The notes beneath the pieces were generated by a model, which saw nothing but the letters and a program-made list of their open reading frames with translations, made no database searches and had not been told where the DNA came from. DNA of 64,000 nucleotides from Aggregicoccus sp. 17bor-14 (lineage in GTDB: Bacteria; Myxococcota; Myxococcia; Myxococcales; Myxococcaceae), in contig NZ_VJZZ01000011.1 in NCBI RefSeq assembly GCF_009659535.1, positions 1 to 64,000 of the forward strand, in the 5' to 3' direction. Made by a program: the position numbers and the translations under genes. Shown here piece after piece: positions 25,153-34,485 of the stretch; the stretch's first letter is position 1, and each line of letters begins with the position of its first letter.

Positions 25153-27855
25153 TCACCCTTCCTCTCGAGCGCGCTTCACGTCCAGGGACACGAGGCGCAG
25201 CAGCTCCGCATCCGGCAGCTCGGTGAGCAGCACCTCGCCGCCGCCCTCCACCACGTCCCGGGCGAGCGCCCGCTTGCCCTCCAGCAGCTGCTCGATGCGC
25301 TCCTCCACGGTGCCCCGACAGACGAACTTGTGCACCAGCACGTTGCGCCTCTGCCCGATGCGGTACGCCCGGTCGGTCGCCTGGTTCTCGACCGCAGGGT
25401 TCCACCAGCGGTCGAAGTGGATGACGTGGCTCGCGGCGGTGAGGTTGAGCCCCGTGCCACCCGCCTTGAGCGAGAGCACGAAGGCCGCCGCGCCCTCCTC
25501 CTGTTGGAAGTCGCGCACGAGCCCTGTACGCGCGCGCACCGGCGTGCCCCCGTGCAGCACCCGCGGTGCGCGGGGAAACAGCCCGGCCAGGAAGTCCGCC
25601 AGGGGCTCGCACAGCTCGCGGAACTGGGTGAAGACGAGCACCTTCTCCTGGCGTGCGGCCACCGTCTCGCACAGCTCCGCGAGCCGGTGGAACTTGCCGC
25701 TCGCCTCGGGCGTCCACCGTCCGTCTCCGAGGTAGTGCGAGGGGTGGTTGCACAGCTGCTTGAGGCGCAGCAGCGTCGCGAGCACCAGGCCACGGCGCTT
25801 CATGCCCTCGGCGCTCTCGAGCTGCGCCTTCAGGTCTTCCACCACGCGCGCGTAGAGCGCCGCCTGTTCCGGGGTGAGCAGGCACTCGGCGCGCGCCTCC
25901 GTCTTGTCCGGCAGGTCCTTCACCACGCTCGGGTCGCTCTTGAGCCGGCGCAGCAGGTAGGGACGCACCAGCGCGCGCAGGGGGGCATAGCCCTGCGTCC
26001 CCTGCGTCTTGAGGAAACCGGAGAACTCGCGCGCCGAGCCGAGCAGCCCGGGGTTGAGGAAGTCGTAGAGGCTCCAGAGATCTCCCAGGCGGTTCTCCAC
26101 GGGAGTGCCCGTGAGTGCCACGCGCGCCTCGGCCGTGAGCCCCTTCACCGCGCGCGTCTGGCGCGCCGACGGGTTCTTGATGGCCTGCGCCTCGTCCAGC
26201 ACGACGAGGCCCCAGCGCCGCTCGCGCACCCAGGGCAGGCGCGACACGGTGCCGTAAGTGGTGAGCACCACGTCGTGCGCCTCCACCTCGCGAGGCTCCA
26301 GTCGCGCGAGCTCGGAGGCGGCCCGCGCCGAGGGATGGGCGAGCAGCAGCTTCAAGCTCGGGGCAAAGCGCCGCGCCTCCTCCTGCCAGTTGCCCAGCAG
26401 CGACGCGGGGACCACGAGCAGGTGCGGCGCGCGCTCGCCTCCCGCCTGCGCCTTGCGCCAGAGCAGCAGCGCGAGCACCTGCAGCGTCTTGCCCAGGCCC
26501 ATGTCGTCCGCGAGCAGCGCCCCCAGCCCCAGCCGCGTGAGCACGTGCAGCCAGTGCACGCCTGCCTGCTGGTAGGGACGAAGGGTGGCAGTGAGGCCCG
26601 GGATGGCGCGCGTCTCGCGCAGCGCCTCGGGCCCGCGCAGCGTGTCGAGCAGCCCCGTCAGCCAAGGCCCTGATTGCACCTGCTCCCAGTGCCGCTCCGC
26701 GTCCTCGCCGAGCTCCTGTGCGGCGTCTCCGAGTGGCGCGCCAGCCAGCAGCCGCATGCCCTCGAGGAAGGTGACGCCGTCCTCCGACTCGCGCTCCACC
26801 TGCTGCCAGTGCGCGAGGACCTGCTGCAGCCGCTCGCGGTCCACCTCCACCCAGCGCCCGCGCAAGGACACCAGGCCGTCTCCCTGGCGCAGCAGCTTCG
26901 CGAGCTCGGCGCGGGAGAGCGGCTCGCCGTCCAGGGTGAGCTCCACCCGGAAGGAGAGCAGGGACTCGAGGCCCAGGCCCGTGGGTGCTTCGTCTCCCAC
27001 GCGCACGCTCACCCGGGGCCGACTGCGCGCGCGCCACCAGTCGGGCACCCGGACCACCACGCCGGCCTCCTCCAGCGCGGGGACCTCCTGCAGGAAGGCG
27101 TGCGCCTCCGAGGGCGTCCACGCGAGAGGGTGGAAGAGCTCGCGCGACTCGACCAGCGCCCGCACCCGGGCGCCGCGCTCCGCCGCGCGCTGCACCGGGC
27201 CGAGCAGCGCCTTCAGGCGACCGCGGTCGAGCGCCCCCGCGGACTCACGCAGCGCGTCCCCCAGCGGGCGGTGCAGGGGACGCCCGCGCGCGGAGAGCCC
27301 CTCCGTGTACGTGGCAAGGAAGGCGAACGGGTGCTCGCCATCGCGCTTGTTCTCTGCGAGGTGGAAGTGCACGCGGCCCACCGTGCCCCACGAGGCGTGC
27401 AGGGATGCGAGCAGCGCCCGGGCGGGCGCGTCCTGCTGCGCGAGCCGGGCGCGCCAGGCGCCATGCAGGTCCTGCCACAGGCGCGCGAGCAGCGCGGCGT
27501 CCAGGTACTCGCCGCCGATCATCGGTGGGGCGCTCGCGGCGAGTGCGGTGAGCTCCTCCGTGGACGGGGGAGGGACCTCGAGCGACGCGGCCTCCGCGTC
27601 GAGCGCGTCGTGCGCGCACAGACCTGCCACGAAGCGCCGGGCGAAGTCGCGCCAGTAGGCGAGCGTGGGCGGCAGCGCGGTGTGCGGCTCGGCGGCGCCC
27701 AGGTGGAGGAGGCCCTGCGCCGGGTCCCGCGCGAAGGCCGCCTCGAGGCGCAGCGCCGCGGCGCGCGGGAGCTCCGTCGCCTCTGCTTCTCCGGCCACGA
27801 GGCGCAGGTGTCCCTGGGGAGTCAGGAGCGGGAGGAGGGCGGGCGGGGTGGCCAT
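25153..27855 (-). CDS. SNF2-family DNA translocase
   Basis: A 900-aa superfamily 2 ATPase of the SNF2 class. The ATPase motifs are all in the C-terminal half: DDMGLGKT (about residues 449-456), LDEAQAIKNPS, LTGTPVENRLGDLW, and the C-lobe SLKAGGTGLNL and AYRIGQRR. The N-terminal 400 residues form the bacterial SNF2-associated region. It is expected to translocate on double-stranded DNA; the partner is probably the SWIM protein. The start ATG 27855 is the first good codon and lies 20-60 bases downstream of a degenerate palindromic repeat copy. The operon order snf2-swim is common in bacteria. Confidence 0.92.
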   Translation of the reverse strand: MATPPALLPLLTPQGHLRLVAGEAEATELPRAAALRLEAAFARDPAQGLLHLGAAEPHTALPPTLAYWRDFARRFVAGLCAHDALDAEAASLEVPPPSTEELTALAASAPPMIGGEYLDAALLARLWQDLHGAWRARLAQQDAPARALLASLHASWGTVGRVHFHLAENKRDGEHPFAFLATYTEGLSARGRPLHRPLGDALRESAGALDRGRLKALLGPVQRAAERGARVRALVESRELFHPLAWTPSEAHAFLQEVPALEEAGVVVRVPDWWRARSRPRVSVRVGDEAPTGLGLESLLSFRVELTLDGEPLSRAELAKLLRQGDGLVSLRGRWVEVDRERLQQVLAHWQQVERESEDGVTFLEGMRLLAGAPLGDAAQELGEDAERHWEQVQSGPWLTGLLDTLRGPEALRETRAIPGLTATLRPYQQAGVHWLHVLTRLGLGALLADDMGLGKTLQVLALLLWRKAQAGGERAPHLLVVPASLLGNWQEEARRFAPSLKLLLAHPSARAASELARLEPREVEAHDVVLTTYGTVSRLPWVRERRWGLVVLDEAQAIKNPSARQTRAVKGLTAEARVALTGTPVENRLGDLWSLYDFLNPGLLGSAREFSGFLKTQGTQGYAPLRALVRPYLLRRLKSDPSVVKDLPDKTEARAECLLTPEQAALYARVVEDLKAQLESAEGMKRRGLVLATLLRLKQLCNHPSHYLGDGRWTPEASGKFHRLAELCETVAARQEKVLVFTQFRELCEPLADFLAGLFPRAPRVLHGGTPVRARTGLVRDFQQEEGAAAFVLSLKAGGTGLNLTAASHVIHFDRWWNPAVENQATDRAYRIGQRRNVLVHKFVCRGTVEERIEQLLEGKRALARDVVEGGGEVLLTELPDAELLRLVSLDVKRAREEG

Positions 27856-27880
27856 GGGGGCAGGGCACAGGTCTACAACA

Positions 27881-27916
27881 CCCCCAGCCCCGGCCCTCCC
27901 CAGGGTTTGAGGGGAC
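27881..27916 (+). repeat. Possible decayed copy of the 36-bp repeat
   Basis: By eye, about 26 of 36 positions match the repeat consensus, including the end GAGGGGAC; the palindrome itself is broken. It lies upstream of the SNF2 gene. Confidence 0.35.
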
Positions 27917-27952
27917 GCTCCCCTTGCGCGTCTAAGGGAGCGGCGTTACCAT

Positions 27953-27976
27953 CTTCCCTAGATTGACATAGGGAAG
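27953..27976. promoter_or_regulatory. Inverted repeat, probable PadR operator
   Basis: CTTCCCTA (27953-27960) and TAGGGAAG (27969-27976) are perfect 8-bp arms around GATTGACA. The site ends 13 bases before the padR start. PadR repressors bind palindromes in their own promoters. The spacer contains TTGACA, but no -10 element at the correct distance fits. Confidence 0.55.
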
Positions 27977-27989
27977 GAGCGGTCCACGC

Positions 27990-28346
27990 GTGTTCGCCAA
28001 TAATTCCGGGCTCTTGCAGGGGACGTTGGAGCTGTTGGTCCTCAAGACGCTGTCGTGGGGGCCGATGCACGGGTACGGCATCGCCCAGTGGATCGAGGGC
28101 GTCACGGAGGACGTCCTCAGCGTGGAGGAGGGTTCGCTGTATCCCGCGCTGTACCGGATGACGCGCAAGGGGTGGATCACCGCGGAGTGGGGCGTGAGCG
28201 AGAACAACCGCCGCGCCAAGTACTACCAGCTCACCCCCGCGGGCCGCGCCCAGTTCGAGGAGCAGGCCTCCGGGTGGCAGCGCTTCGCCTCCGCCGTCAC
28301 CCACGCCGTCGGCACCACCCAGGCCCCCGCCTGGGCGACGAGGTAA
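27990..28346 (+). CDS. PadR-family transcriptional regulator
   Basis: A 118-aa winged-helix repressor. The opening LLQGTLELLVLKTLSWGPMHGYGIAQWI and EEGSLYPALYRMTRKGWI are hallmark PadR sequences, followed by the wing and the dimer helix. It starts at GTG 27990, nine bases after GAAGGAG. It is followed after 6 bases by an ADOP-type permease, the common regulator-permease pair in acidobacteria and myxobacteria. The ligand is unknown. The inverted repeat directly upstream suggests autorepression of the two-gene operon. Confidence 0.92.
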   Translation: MFANNSGLLQGTLELLVLKTLSWGPMHGYGIAQWIEGVTEDVLSVEEGSLYPALYRMTRKGWITAEWGVSENNRRAKYYQLTPAGRAQFEEQASGWQRFASAVTHAVGTTQAPAWATR

Positions 28347-28352
28347 CCCGCC

Positions 28353-31013
28353 ATGCGCAACCCCTTCTCCCCCGAGCGCCGCCTCTTCGAGCGCCGCCCC
28401 GATGCCGAGGTCGACGACGAGCTGCAGTTCCACCTCGAGCAGCGCATCCAGGACTACGTCTCGCGCGGCATGAGCCCCGAGCAGGCCCGCCAGAAGGCGC
28501 TCGAGCGCTTCGGCGACTTCAAGGGCGTGAAGAGCGAGTGCACCGAGCTGCTCGCCGCCGAGCGCCGCGCCGAGCACCGCCGCGGCTGGCTCGAGGACCT
28601 GTTTCAAGACCTGCGCTTCGGTGTGCGCGCGTCCCTGCGCGCGCCCCTGTTCACGCTGCTCGCCGTGCTCACCCTCGCGCTGGGCATCGGCGCGAACGCG
28701 GCCGTGTTTGGCGTGGTGAAGAGCGTGCTGCTCAACCCGCTGCCCTACCGCAATGCGGACCAGCTCGTGCGCGTGTACGCGCAGGCCACGGACGGCTCGA
28801 TGCAGCGCTCGGGCCTGAGCACTGCGGCGGCGGCGGACGTGACCCAGCGCGCGCGCTCCTTCTCGCAGGTGGCCCCCTTCAGCCAGGGCCGCTTCGAGGT
28901 GAGCTACGCCGCGCAGAGCGGCCCCGAGGTGCTCTCGGGCGCGGCGGTGGACGGCCGCATGTTCGACACGCTGGGGGTCTCCGCGCTGCTCGGCCGCACG
29001 CTCACGGCGGCGGACTCCGCACCCGGTGCGCCCTTCGTCGTCGTGCTCAGCCACGCGGTGTGGCAGCGCGACTTCGGCGGGGACCCCGGAGTCATCGGCA
29101 AGACGCTGAACCTGGATGGCGACCCCACCGAGGTGGTGGGCGTGCTGCGCCCCGGCTTCGTGAGCCCGCTGGGTGAGGCGCAGCTGTGGTTCCCTCTGGA
29201 TACGAGCGAGATCCTGAAGGACCCCGTGCGCGCGCGGCAGTCCCACTGGATGGGCTTCCTCGCGCGGCTCGCGCCCGGTGCCACCGTGGAGGCCGCGCGG
29301 CGCGAGGTGGCGAGCATCTCCGCGGACCTCGCCCGCGAGCACCCCGAGGCGGACGCAGGCCGCAGCTACACCGCCATCTCCCTGCGCGACGACATGGTGG
29401 GCGACACCCGCACGCCCCTGCTCGTCCTGATGGCGAGCGCCGGTCTCGTGCTCCTCATCACCTGCGCAAACCTCGCCGGGGCGCTGCTCAGCCGCACCAT
29501 CTCGCGCCGCAAGGAGTTCTCCGTGCGCCTCGCGCTCGGGGCGGGGAGGGGACGGCTCGTGCGCCAGCTGCTCACCGAGAGCCTGCTGCTCGCGCTCGTG
29601 GGCGGCGCAGTCGGGCTGTTCCTCGCGCAGATTGGGCTCTCGGTGCTGCGCGAGCTCGCGCTGACGGCGCTGCCCGCGCATGCCGAGCTCTCGCTCGATC
29701 CGGGCGCGCTGCTCTTCACCTTCGCGCTCGCGCTGGTGACGGGGCTCGGCTTCGGGCTCGCCCCGGCGCTGTCCGTCACCAGCTCCAACCTGCAGGCCGA
29801 GCTGCGCGACGATGCGCGCACCTCGAGCGAGAGCAAGCGCTCGCGCAGCCTGCGCGGCACGCTCGTCGCTGGGCAGATTGCCCTCTGCTTGAGCCTCCTC
29901 GTCGGCGCGGGGCTGCTGGTGCGCAGCCTGTGGGCGATGACCGCGGCGCCCCTCGGCTTCAACCCCGAGGGCGTGCTCACCCTCAAGGTGCAGCTGCCCT
30001 CCAACAGCTACCCGGACCTCAACGCGCGCCTGCGCTTCTTCGGGCAGCTCGAGGAGCGGCTCGCGACCCTTCCCGGCGTGAGCAGCGTGGGCACCACGAG
30101 CGAGCTGCCGCTCGCGTCCGTGAACCGCAACGGGCTCGAGATGGAGGGCGTGGTGTGGCCTGCCTCCACCGGCGCGCCCTTCATCAACTACCTCAGCGTC
30201 TCGGACGGCTACTTCCGCACCCTCGGCATCCCGCTGCTGAGCGGGCGGACCTTCACTCCCTTCGACCGCCCGGGCGCGCCGCCCGCCGTGGTCATCAGCG
30301 AGGCGATGGCGCGCAAGTACTGGCCCCGCGGCGATGCGCTCGGCGCCCATGTGCACCTCGGGCCCCACGATGGGAAGTCCTGGGCCGAGGTGGTGGGCAT
30401 CGTCGCCGACGTCCGCAACGATCCCTCGCACCCGCAGCCGGATCCCATGGCGTATGGCTCGGCCCGCCAGGAGACCTACAGCACCCGGGTGTTCCTGCTG
30501 CGGACGAAGGGTGAGCCGCTCGCGTTGCTGGGCCCCGTTCGGCGCGAGCTCGCCGCGCTGGACCCCTCGCTGCCCATCCGCGATCCCGCGACCTTCGAGT
30601 CCGTGCTCGGCGAGCAGCTCGCGGGACGCAAGCTGCCGGTGGTGCTGATGAGCGCGTTCGGGGTGCTCGCGCTGGTGCTCGCGGCGGTCGGCGTCTACGC
30701 GATGTTCGCGAGCATGGCGGCGGCCCGCGAGCGCGAGTTCGGCATCCGCGTGGCGCTCGGCTCGAGTCCCCGTGGCATCGCGCGCCTGGTGCTGCGTCAG
30801 GGGGCGGGGTGGATGGCCGTGGGGCTCGTGGGCGGCGCCGTGGGGGTGGCCATCGTCGCGCGGCTGCTCGGCGGGCTGCTCTACGGGGTGAAGCCCTTCG
30901 ACGGTGTGGCGCTCAGCGTGGCGGTGGTGCTGATGGTGCTCTGTGCCTGCGTCGCGCTGATGGTCCCCGTGCGCCGGGCCGCGCGGGTGGATCCGCTCAA
31001 CGTCCTGCGGTGA
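28353..31013 (+). CDS. ADOP-type FtsX/MacB-like permease with N-terminal cytoplasmic domain
   Basis: An 886-aa permease of the acidobacterial duplicated orphan permease family. The N-terminal 80 residues (DDELQFHLEQRIQDYVSRGMS then ARQKALERFGD) match the ADOP prefix domain. Two FtsX-like permease halves follow: the first starts about residue 95 and has LTLALGIGANAAVFGVV; the second ends AAVGVYAMFASMAAARERE. Each half contains a large periplasmic MacB-like domain. No ATPase gene is next to it, as is typical of these 'orphan' permeases. It may move lipoproteins, peptides or lipids; no substrate can be read from the sequence. It is coupled to the PadR gene. Confidence 0.9.
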   Translation: MRNPFSPERRLFERRPDAEVDDELQFHLEQRIQDYVSRGMSPEQARQKALERFGDFKGVKSECTELLAAERRAEHRRGWLEDLFQDLRFGVRASLRAPLFTLLAVLTLALGIGANAAVFGVVKSVLLNPLPYRNADQLVRVYAQATDGSMQRSGLSTAAAADVTQRARSFSQVAPFSQGRFEVSYAAQSGPEVLSGAAVDGRMFDTLGVSALLGRTLTAADSAPGAPFVVVLSHAVWQRDFGGDPGVIGKTLNLDGDPTEVVGVLRPGFVSPLGEAQLWFPLDTSEILKDPVRARQSHWMGFLARLAPGATVEAARREVASISADLAREHPEADAGRSYTAISLRDDMVGDTRTPLLVLMASAGLVLLITCANLAGALLSRTISRRKEFSVRLALGAGRGRLVRQLLTESLLLALVGGAVGLFLAQIGLSVLRELALTALPAHAELSLDPGALLFTFALALVTGLGFGLAPALSVTSSNLQAELRDDARTSSESKRSRSLRGTLVAGQIALCLSLLVGAGLLVRSLWAMTAAPLGFNPEGVLTLKVQLPSNSYPDLNARLRFFGQLEERLATLPGVSSVGTTSELPLASVNRNGLEMEGVVWPASTGAPFINYLSVSDGYFRTLGIPLLSGRTFTPFDRPGAPPAVVISEAMARKYWPRGDALGAHVHLGPHDGKSWAEVVGIVADVRNDPSHPQPDPMAYGSARQETYSTRVFLLRTKGEPLALLGPVRRELAALDPSLPIRDPATFESVLGEQLAGRKLPVVLMSAFGVLALVLAAVGVYAMFASMAAAREREFGIRVALGSSPRGIARLVLRQGAGWMAVGLVGGAVGVAIVARLLGGLLYGVKPFDGVALSVAVVLMVLCACVALMVPVRRAARVDPLNVLR

Positions 31014-31194
31014 CGGGGGTGGGGAGATCACGGCTGCCTGCCGGCCCTCTGTGTTCGCCGCCGGAAGTTTCAACTGGATCTCCGGCCCGCTGCGTTCAGT
31101 TCTGAATGGGTCCGATGCACGACGGCGGATCCGGACCTACCGTCTTCCGGTGGGCAGGCCTGCGGCATGCAGAGGCTTGCCAGAGGGGACTGCG

Positions 31195-32904
31195 ATGGCG
31201 CGGCGGCGGTGGTGGTGGGGCAGCGTCTTTCTCGTGCTCGGGCTCGTGGGGTGCCACGACACCGGCAAGGCCCTGTTTCAGTCCGATCCGCCGCCGGCCC
31301 CCGCGCCGCAGCCTCCGCCTCCGCCGCCTCCTCCGCCGGTGATCATCCCCGAGGCGCCTCCGCCGCCGCCTCCGCCGGACCCCACGCCCACGCCCAGCAA
31401 CCCCGGCGTCCCGGCGCCTCTGCCCGGCGTGTACACGGACAAGGGCGAGGCCCCGCGCGACGAGCACTTCCGCGGCCTCATCGCGCTGCCCATCCGCGAC
31501 ATGGACGGGCTCGAGAGCACGCTGCGCTCGCTCTATGACCCAGCGAGCCCGCGCTTCCGCAAGTACCTCTCCACGGACGAGATCAAGGAGCGCCACGCGC
31601 CCACCGAGGCGGACGTGAAGGTGGTCACCGACTGGCTCGTCTCCCAGAAGCTCAAGGTGGACGCGGTCGCCGCGAACCGGCTCCTCATCTACTTCGAGGG
31701 CACGGTGGGCCAGTTCAACGACGCCTTCCACGTGAAGCTGCGCTACCTCTCGCGCAAGCCGCCGCAGGAGGGCAACCAGCCGCACCTCGTCTTCGGCCTC
31801 CTCGAAGCGATCACCGTTCCCAAGTTCGTCGAGGAGCGCATCCAGGCCCTCGTGTCGCTCGACATCGACGAGCCCGTGGAGCCCATCCAGCCTGCGGACA
31901 ACCGCGACGTGGGGCCGCCCAAGGAGATCGAGAAGGGCTACACGCCGAAGCAGATCTCCGACGCGTACGGCGTGTCCAAGCTCCACGCGATGGGGTTCAA
32001 GGGCAAGGGCGTGAAGCTCGGCGTGCTCATCGGCGGGACGTACCACCACCACGACGTGATGGACTTCTGGCAGGTGTTCGGCGTGGCGCGAAAGGACGCG
32101 CGCGTCGTCGAGCCGCTCGGCCCGCCGCTGCTGCGCATCCGCGAGTCCAACCTCGACGTGCAGTGGGCCGGCGCCATCGCGCCCGAGGCGGACCTCGTCG
32201 TCTACGCCGCGCCGGATGCTCGCAACACCTCGATGATCTACAGCTTCAACGAGATGATCGGCCGCGGCGAGGTGACCGTGATGACCGACTCCTTTGCCCA
32301 CCGCGAGGACTCGGAGCCTCGCGCCGTGCGCTACTTCTACATGTACTCCTCCATGTTCGCCGCGGCCCAGGGCATCACCGTGCTCGCGGCGAGCGGCGAC
32401 TCGGCGGGAGTCGACGTGCCGGCCTCCAGTCCCTACGTCACCGCGGTGGGCGGCACGCTGGTGGGCGTGAAGGACGGGCGCGCGGTGTGGGAGATTGCCT
32501 GGGAGGAGTCGGGCTCGGGAACGAGCCTGAACCTCGCGGCCCCTGAGTGGCAAAAGGGCCTGCCGGGCATCGACAGCAAGCGCGGGACGCCGGACGTCGC
32601 GCTCAATGCCGGCATGGGCTACTGGTACCTGTGGCTCGGCGGCTGGTACTCGAACATCGGGACCTCGTTCGCCTCGCCCGTGATGGCCGGCCTCGTCGCC
32701 GTGGTGAACAACGCGCGCGAGAGCCAGGGCAAGCCGCCCATGGGCTGGCTCAACCCGCTGCTCTACACGCGCAAGGACGTGCAGGCGACCTTCCGCGACA
32801 TCACCGAGGGCGGCACGCCCAAGTACAAGGCGCAGAAGGGCTGGGACATGCCCACGGGGTGGGGCGCCCCGGATGCGGAGGGGCTGTACCGCACGATGCC
32901 GTGA
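31195..32904 (+). CDS. S53 (sedolisin/kumamolisin) peptidase lipoprotein
   Basis: A secreted, acid-active serine-carboxyl peptidase of 569 aa. A lipoprotein signal peptide ends at the lipobox LVGC (Cys18), so the enzyme is probably anchored to a membrane. Next comes a poly-Pro stretch (about residues 30-70), then a propeptide domain (about 90-200), and the catalytic domain. The S53 catalytic residues are visible: Glu317 and Asp321 (ExxxD in ESNLDVQ), Asp402 in SGDSAG and Ser491 in GTSFASP. The calcium-site region GTPDVALNA is also present. The start ATG 31195 has AGAGGGG upstream. It is followed after 15 bases by another lipoprotein gene. Confidence 0.9.
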   Translation: MARRRWWWGSVFLVLGLVGCHDTGKALFQSDPPPAPAPQPPPPPPPPPVIIPEAPPPPPPPDPTPTPSNPGVPAPLPGVYTDKGEAPRDEHFRGLIALPIRDMDGLESTLRSLYDPASPRFRKYLSTDEIKERHAPTEADVKVVTDWLVSQKLKVDAVAANRLLIYFEGTVGQFNDAFHVKLRYLSRKPPQEGNQPHLVFGLLEAITVPKFVEERIQALVSLDIDEPVEPIQPADNRDVGPPKEIEKGYTPKQISDAYGVSKLHAMGFKGKGVKLGVLIGGTYHHHDVMDFWQVFGVARKDARVVEPLGPPLLRIRESNLDVQWAGAIAPEADLVVYAAPDARNTSMIYSFNEMIGRGEVTVMTDSFAHREDSEPRAVRYFYMYSSMFAAAQGITVLAASGDSAGVDVPASSPYVTAVGGTLVGVKDGRAVWEIAWEESGSGTSLNLAAPEWQKGLPGIDSKRGTPDVALNAGMGYWYLWLGGWYSNIGTSFASPVMAGLVAVVNNARESQGKPPMGWLNPLLYTRKDVQATFRDITEGGTPKYKAQKGWDMPTGWGAPDAEGLYRTMP

Positions 32905-32919
32905 CGGAAGGGAGGGGGC

Positions 32920-34485
32920 GTGACGCAGGCACGGCGGTTGTGCGGTGCGCTCGCCGTAACCCTCGCGCTGCTCGGGGGCGCCTGCGGCGGAGGATCCTCG
33001 GCGCCACCTCCCGTCGAAGCGCCTTCGACACCCCCTGACGGAGGCGACGCGAGTCTCCCCGATGCGGGGCCGGCGGACGGGGGCGTGCCCGACGCGGGCC
33101 GTGGCGACGGCGGCCTGCCAGATGCGGGCGCGGCGGCGAGCACCTCCTTCGAGCGTGTGATTGGCGCGGTGGGACAGGACGAGGGCCGGTCCGTGGCGGT
33201 GGCACCCGATGGCGATGTCCTCGTGGCCTCCACGCACTTCGTCGCGCTGCCGGACTTCGGGGGAGGGCGCCAGCCCGAGCGCGGCACCGCTGCGCTCAGC
33301 CGCTTCAGCGCCCGTGGGATGCACCGGTGGACCTACGCCGAGTGGGACGAGCGCACCTGCGGCGGAGGCGAGCCCTGCATCACCAGCGGCCTCAATGCGC
33401 GGGCCACCGCCGTGGACCGGGACGGCCGAGCGGCCCTTGCGACCGTACGGCACGAGGAGGGCAGCGCCTTCGGCGAGTACCTTCTGCGCGAGACACCTCG
33501 GCTCACTGTGCTGGACGCGGACGGGCACGTGCTCTGGACCCGCGTCATCCAGGGACCCGCCGGCGGTGCGGACGTGAGCGACCTCGGCTTCGACCGCGAG
33601 GGCAACTTGCTCGCCTGGGGCCATGTGGGCGGGCCCGGCTGGGACTTCGGCGACGGCCAGCCTCATGGCGTCGCGCTCCAGGAGGTGAGCTTCCTCGCCT
33701 CCTACTCGCGCCAGGGCGAGCTGCGGTGGGCGAAGGTCTTCGGCGACGCGCGCGGGGTGAGCCGTTCGAACGCGATGGCGATGACCCCGGACGGAGACGT
33801 CGTGCTCGCTGGCGAGATGGCCGGACGGCTCTCGTTCGGAGGCCCGGAGCTGGTGGACAACGAGGGAGGGCAATTCCCTGAGGTCGGGTCGCCCGTCCCA
33901 TCGCGCCCCTTCGTCGTGCGGCTGGGTTCGGACGGCGCGCACCGCTGGTCGCGGGTGCTCGACACCTTCGACGCCGAGGTGAAGGACCTGGCGGTATCGG
34001 CCCATGGCGTGGCGCTCGGCGGCCGCTTCCACCGGCGCATCGTGTTCGCGGGGAAGACAATCGACGCGAACTTCACCGAGGGCGGCGTGGCGGACGGTTT
34101 CGTTGCGGTGATGGGTCTCGACGGCGAGGAGCGATGGGCCACCTCCCTCCGCTCCAGCCTCGACGCCCCTTTCTTCGGCGTGGGCTGGTCTCCTGACGGC
34201 GATGTGTGGACAGCGAGCGCGATGTTCGACCGCGCGTGGGTGGGAGAGGTGGAAATCCCCGGCGCAGAAGGGGATGAGCCGCGGCTCGTGCTCGCCCTGC
34301 TGCGCGGGGAGGATGGCGTCGTGAGCCGCTTCACGGCCCCGCGGCGAGGTGGAGTCGAGGAAGGGGATCTTGCGGTGGACTCTCGCGGGGTCGTGGTGCT
34401 CGCAGGGGCGGTGACCGGAGGGAAGAGCTGCGGGCGCGGGTGCGGCGGCGCGCTCGAGCTGCTCCTGCTTCAGCGCGTTCCCTGA
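32920..34485 (+). CDS. Lipoprotein with Asp-Ala-Gly linker and beta-propeller-like repeats
   Basis: A 521-aa lipoprotein: the signal peptide ends at GGACGG (lipobox Cys). A low-complexity linker with repeated PDAG and DGG units follows (about residues 38-70). The rest has repeated short strands with GDV/DG turns (VAVAPDGDVLVAS, MTPDGDVVLAG, SPDGDVWTAS) typical of beta-propeller blades. I recognise no enzyme. The start is GTG 32920 with GGAGGGGG upstream. It is 15 bases after the S53 peptidase, so the two are probably co-transcribed and located at the surface together. A function in surface binding is plausible but not shown. Confidence 0.75.
   Translation: MTQARRLCGALAVTLALLGGACGGGSSAPPPVEAPSTPPDGGDASLPDAGPADGGVPDAGRGDGGLPDAGAAASTSFERVIGAVGQDEGRSVAVAPDGDVLVASTHFVALPDFGGGRQPERGTAALSRFSARGMHRWTYAEWDERTCGGGEPCITSGLNARATAVDRDGRAALATVRHEEGSAFGEYLLRETPRLTVLDADGHVLWTRVIQGPAGGADVSDLGFDREGNLLAWGHVGGPGWDFGDGQPHGVALQEVSFLASYSRQGELRWAKVFGDARGVSRSNAMAMTPDGDVVLAGEMAGRLSFGGPELVDNEGGQFPEVGSPVPSRPFVVRLGSDGAHRWSRVLDTFDAEVKDLAVSAHGVALGGRFHRRIVFAGKTIDANFTEGGVADGFVAVMGLDGEERWATSLRSSLDAPFFGVGWSPDGDVWTASAMFDRAWVGEVEIPGAEGDEPRLVLALLRGEDGVVSRFTAPRRGGVEEGDLAVDSRGVVVLAGAVTGGKSCGRGCGGALELLLLQRVP

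Noticed and set aside
27963-27968. TTGACA as a sigma-70 -35 element before padR
   Set aside because: No -10 element fits at the right distance; the hexamer lies inside the operator-like palindrome.
27873-31073. Open frame of 1066 codons on the - strand opposite padR and the ADOP gene
   Set aside because: It is rich in His, Arg, Gln and Glu and has no recognisable domain, as expected for antisense of GC-rich genes.
31295-31400. Repeated CCGCCG/CCTCCG tracts as a simple-sequence repeat
   Set aside because: They encode the poly-Pro linker of the S53 peptidase.
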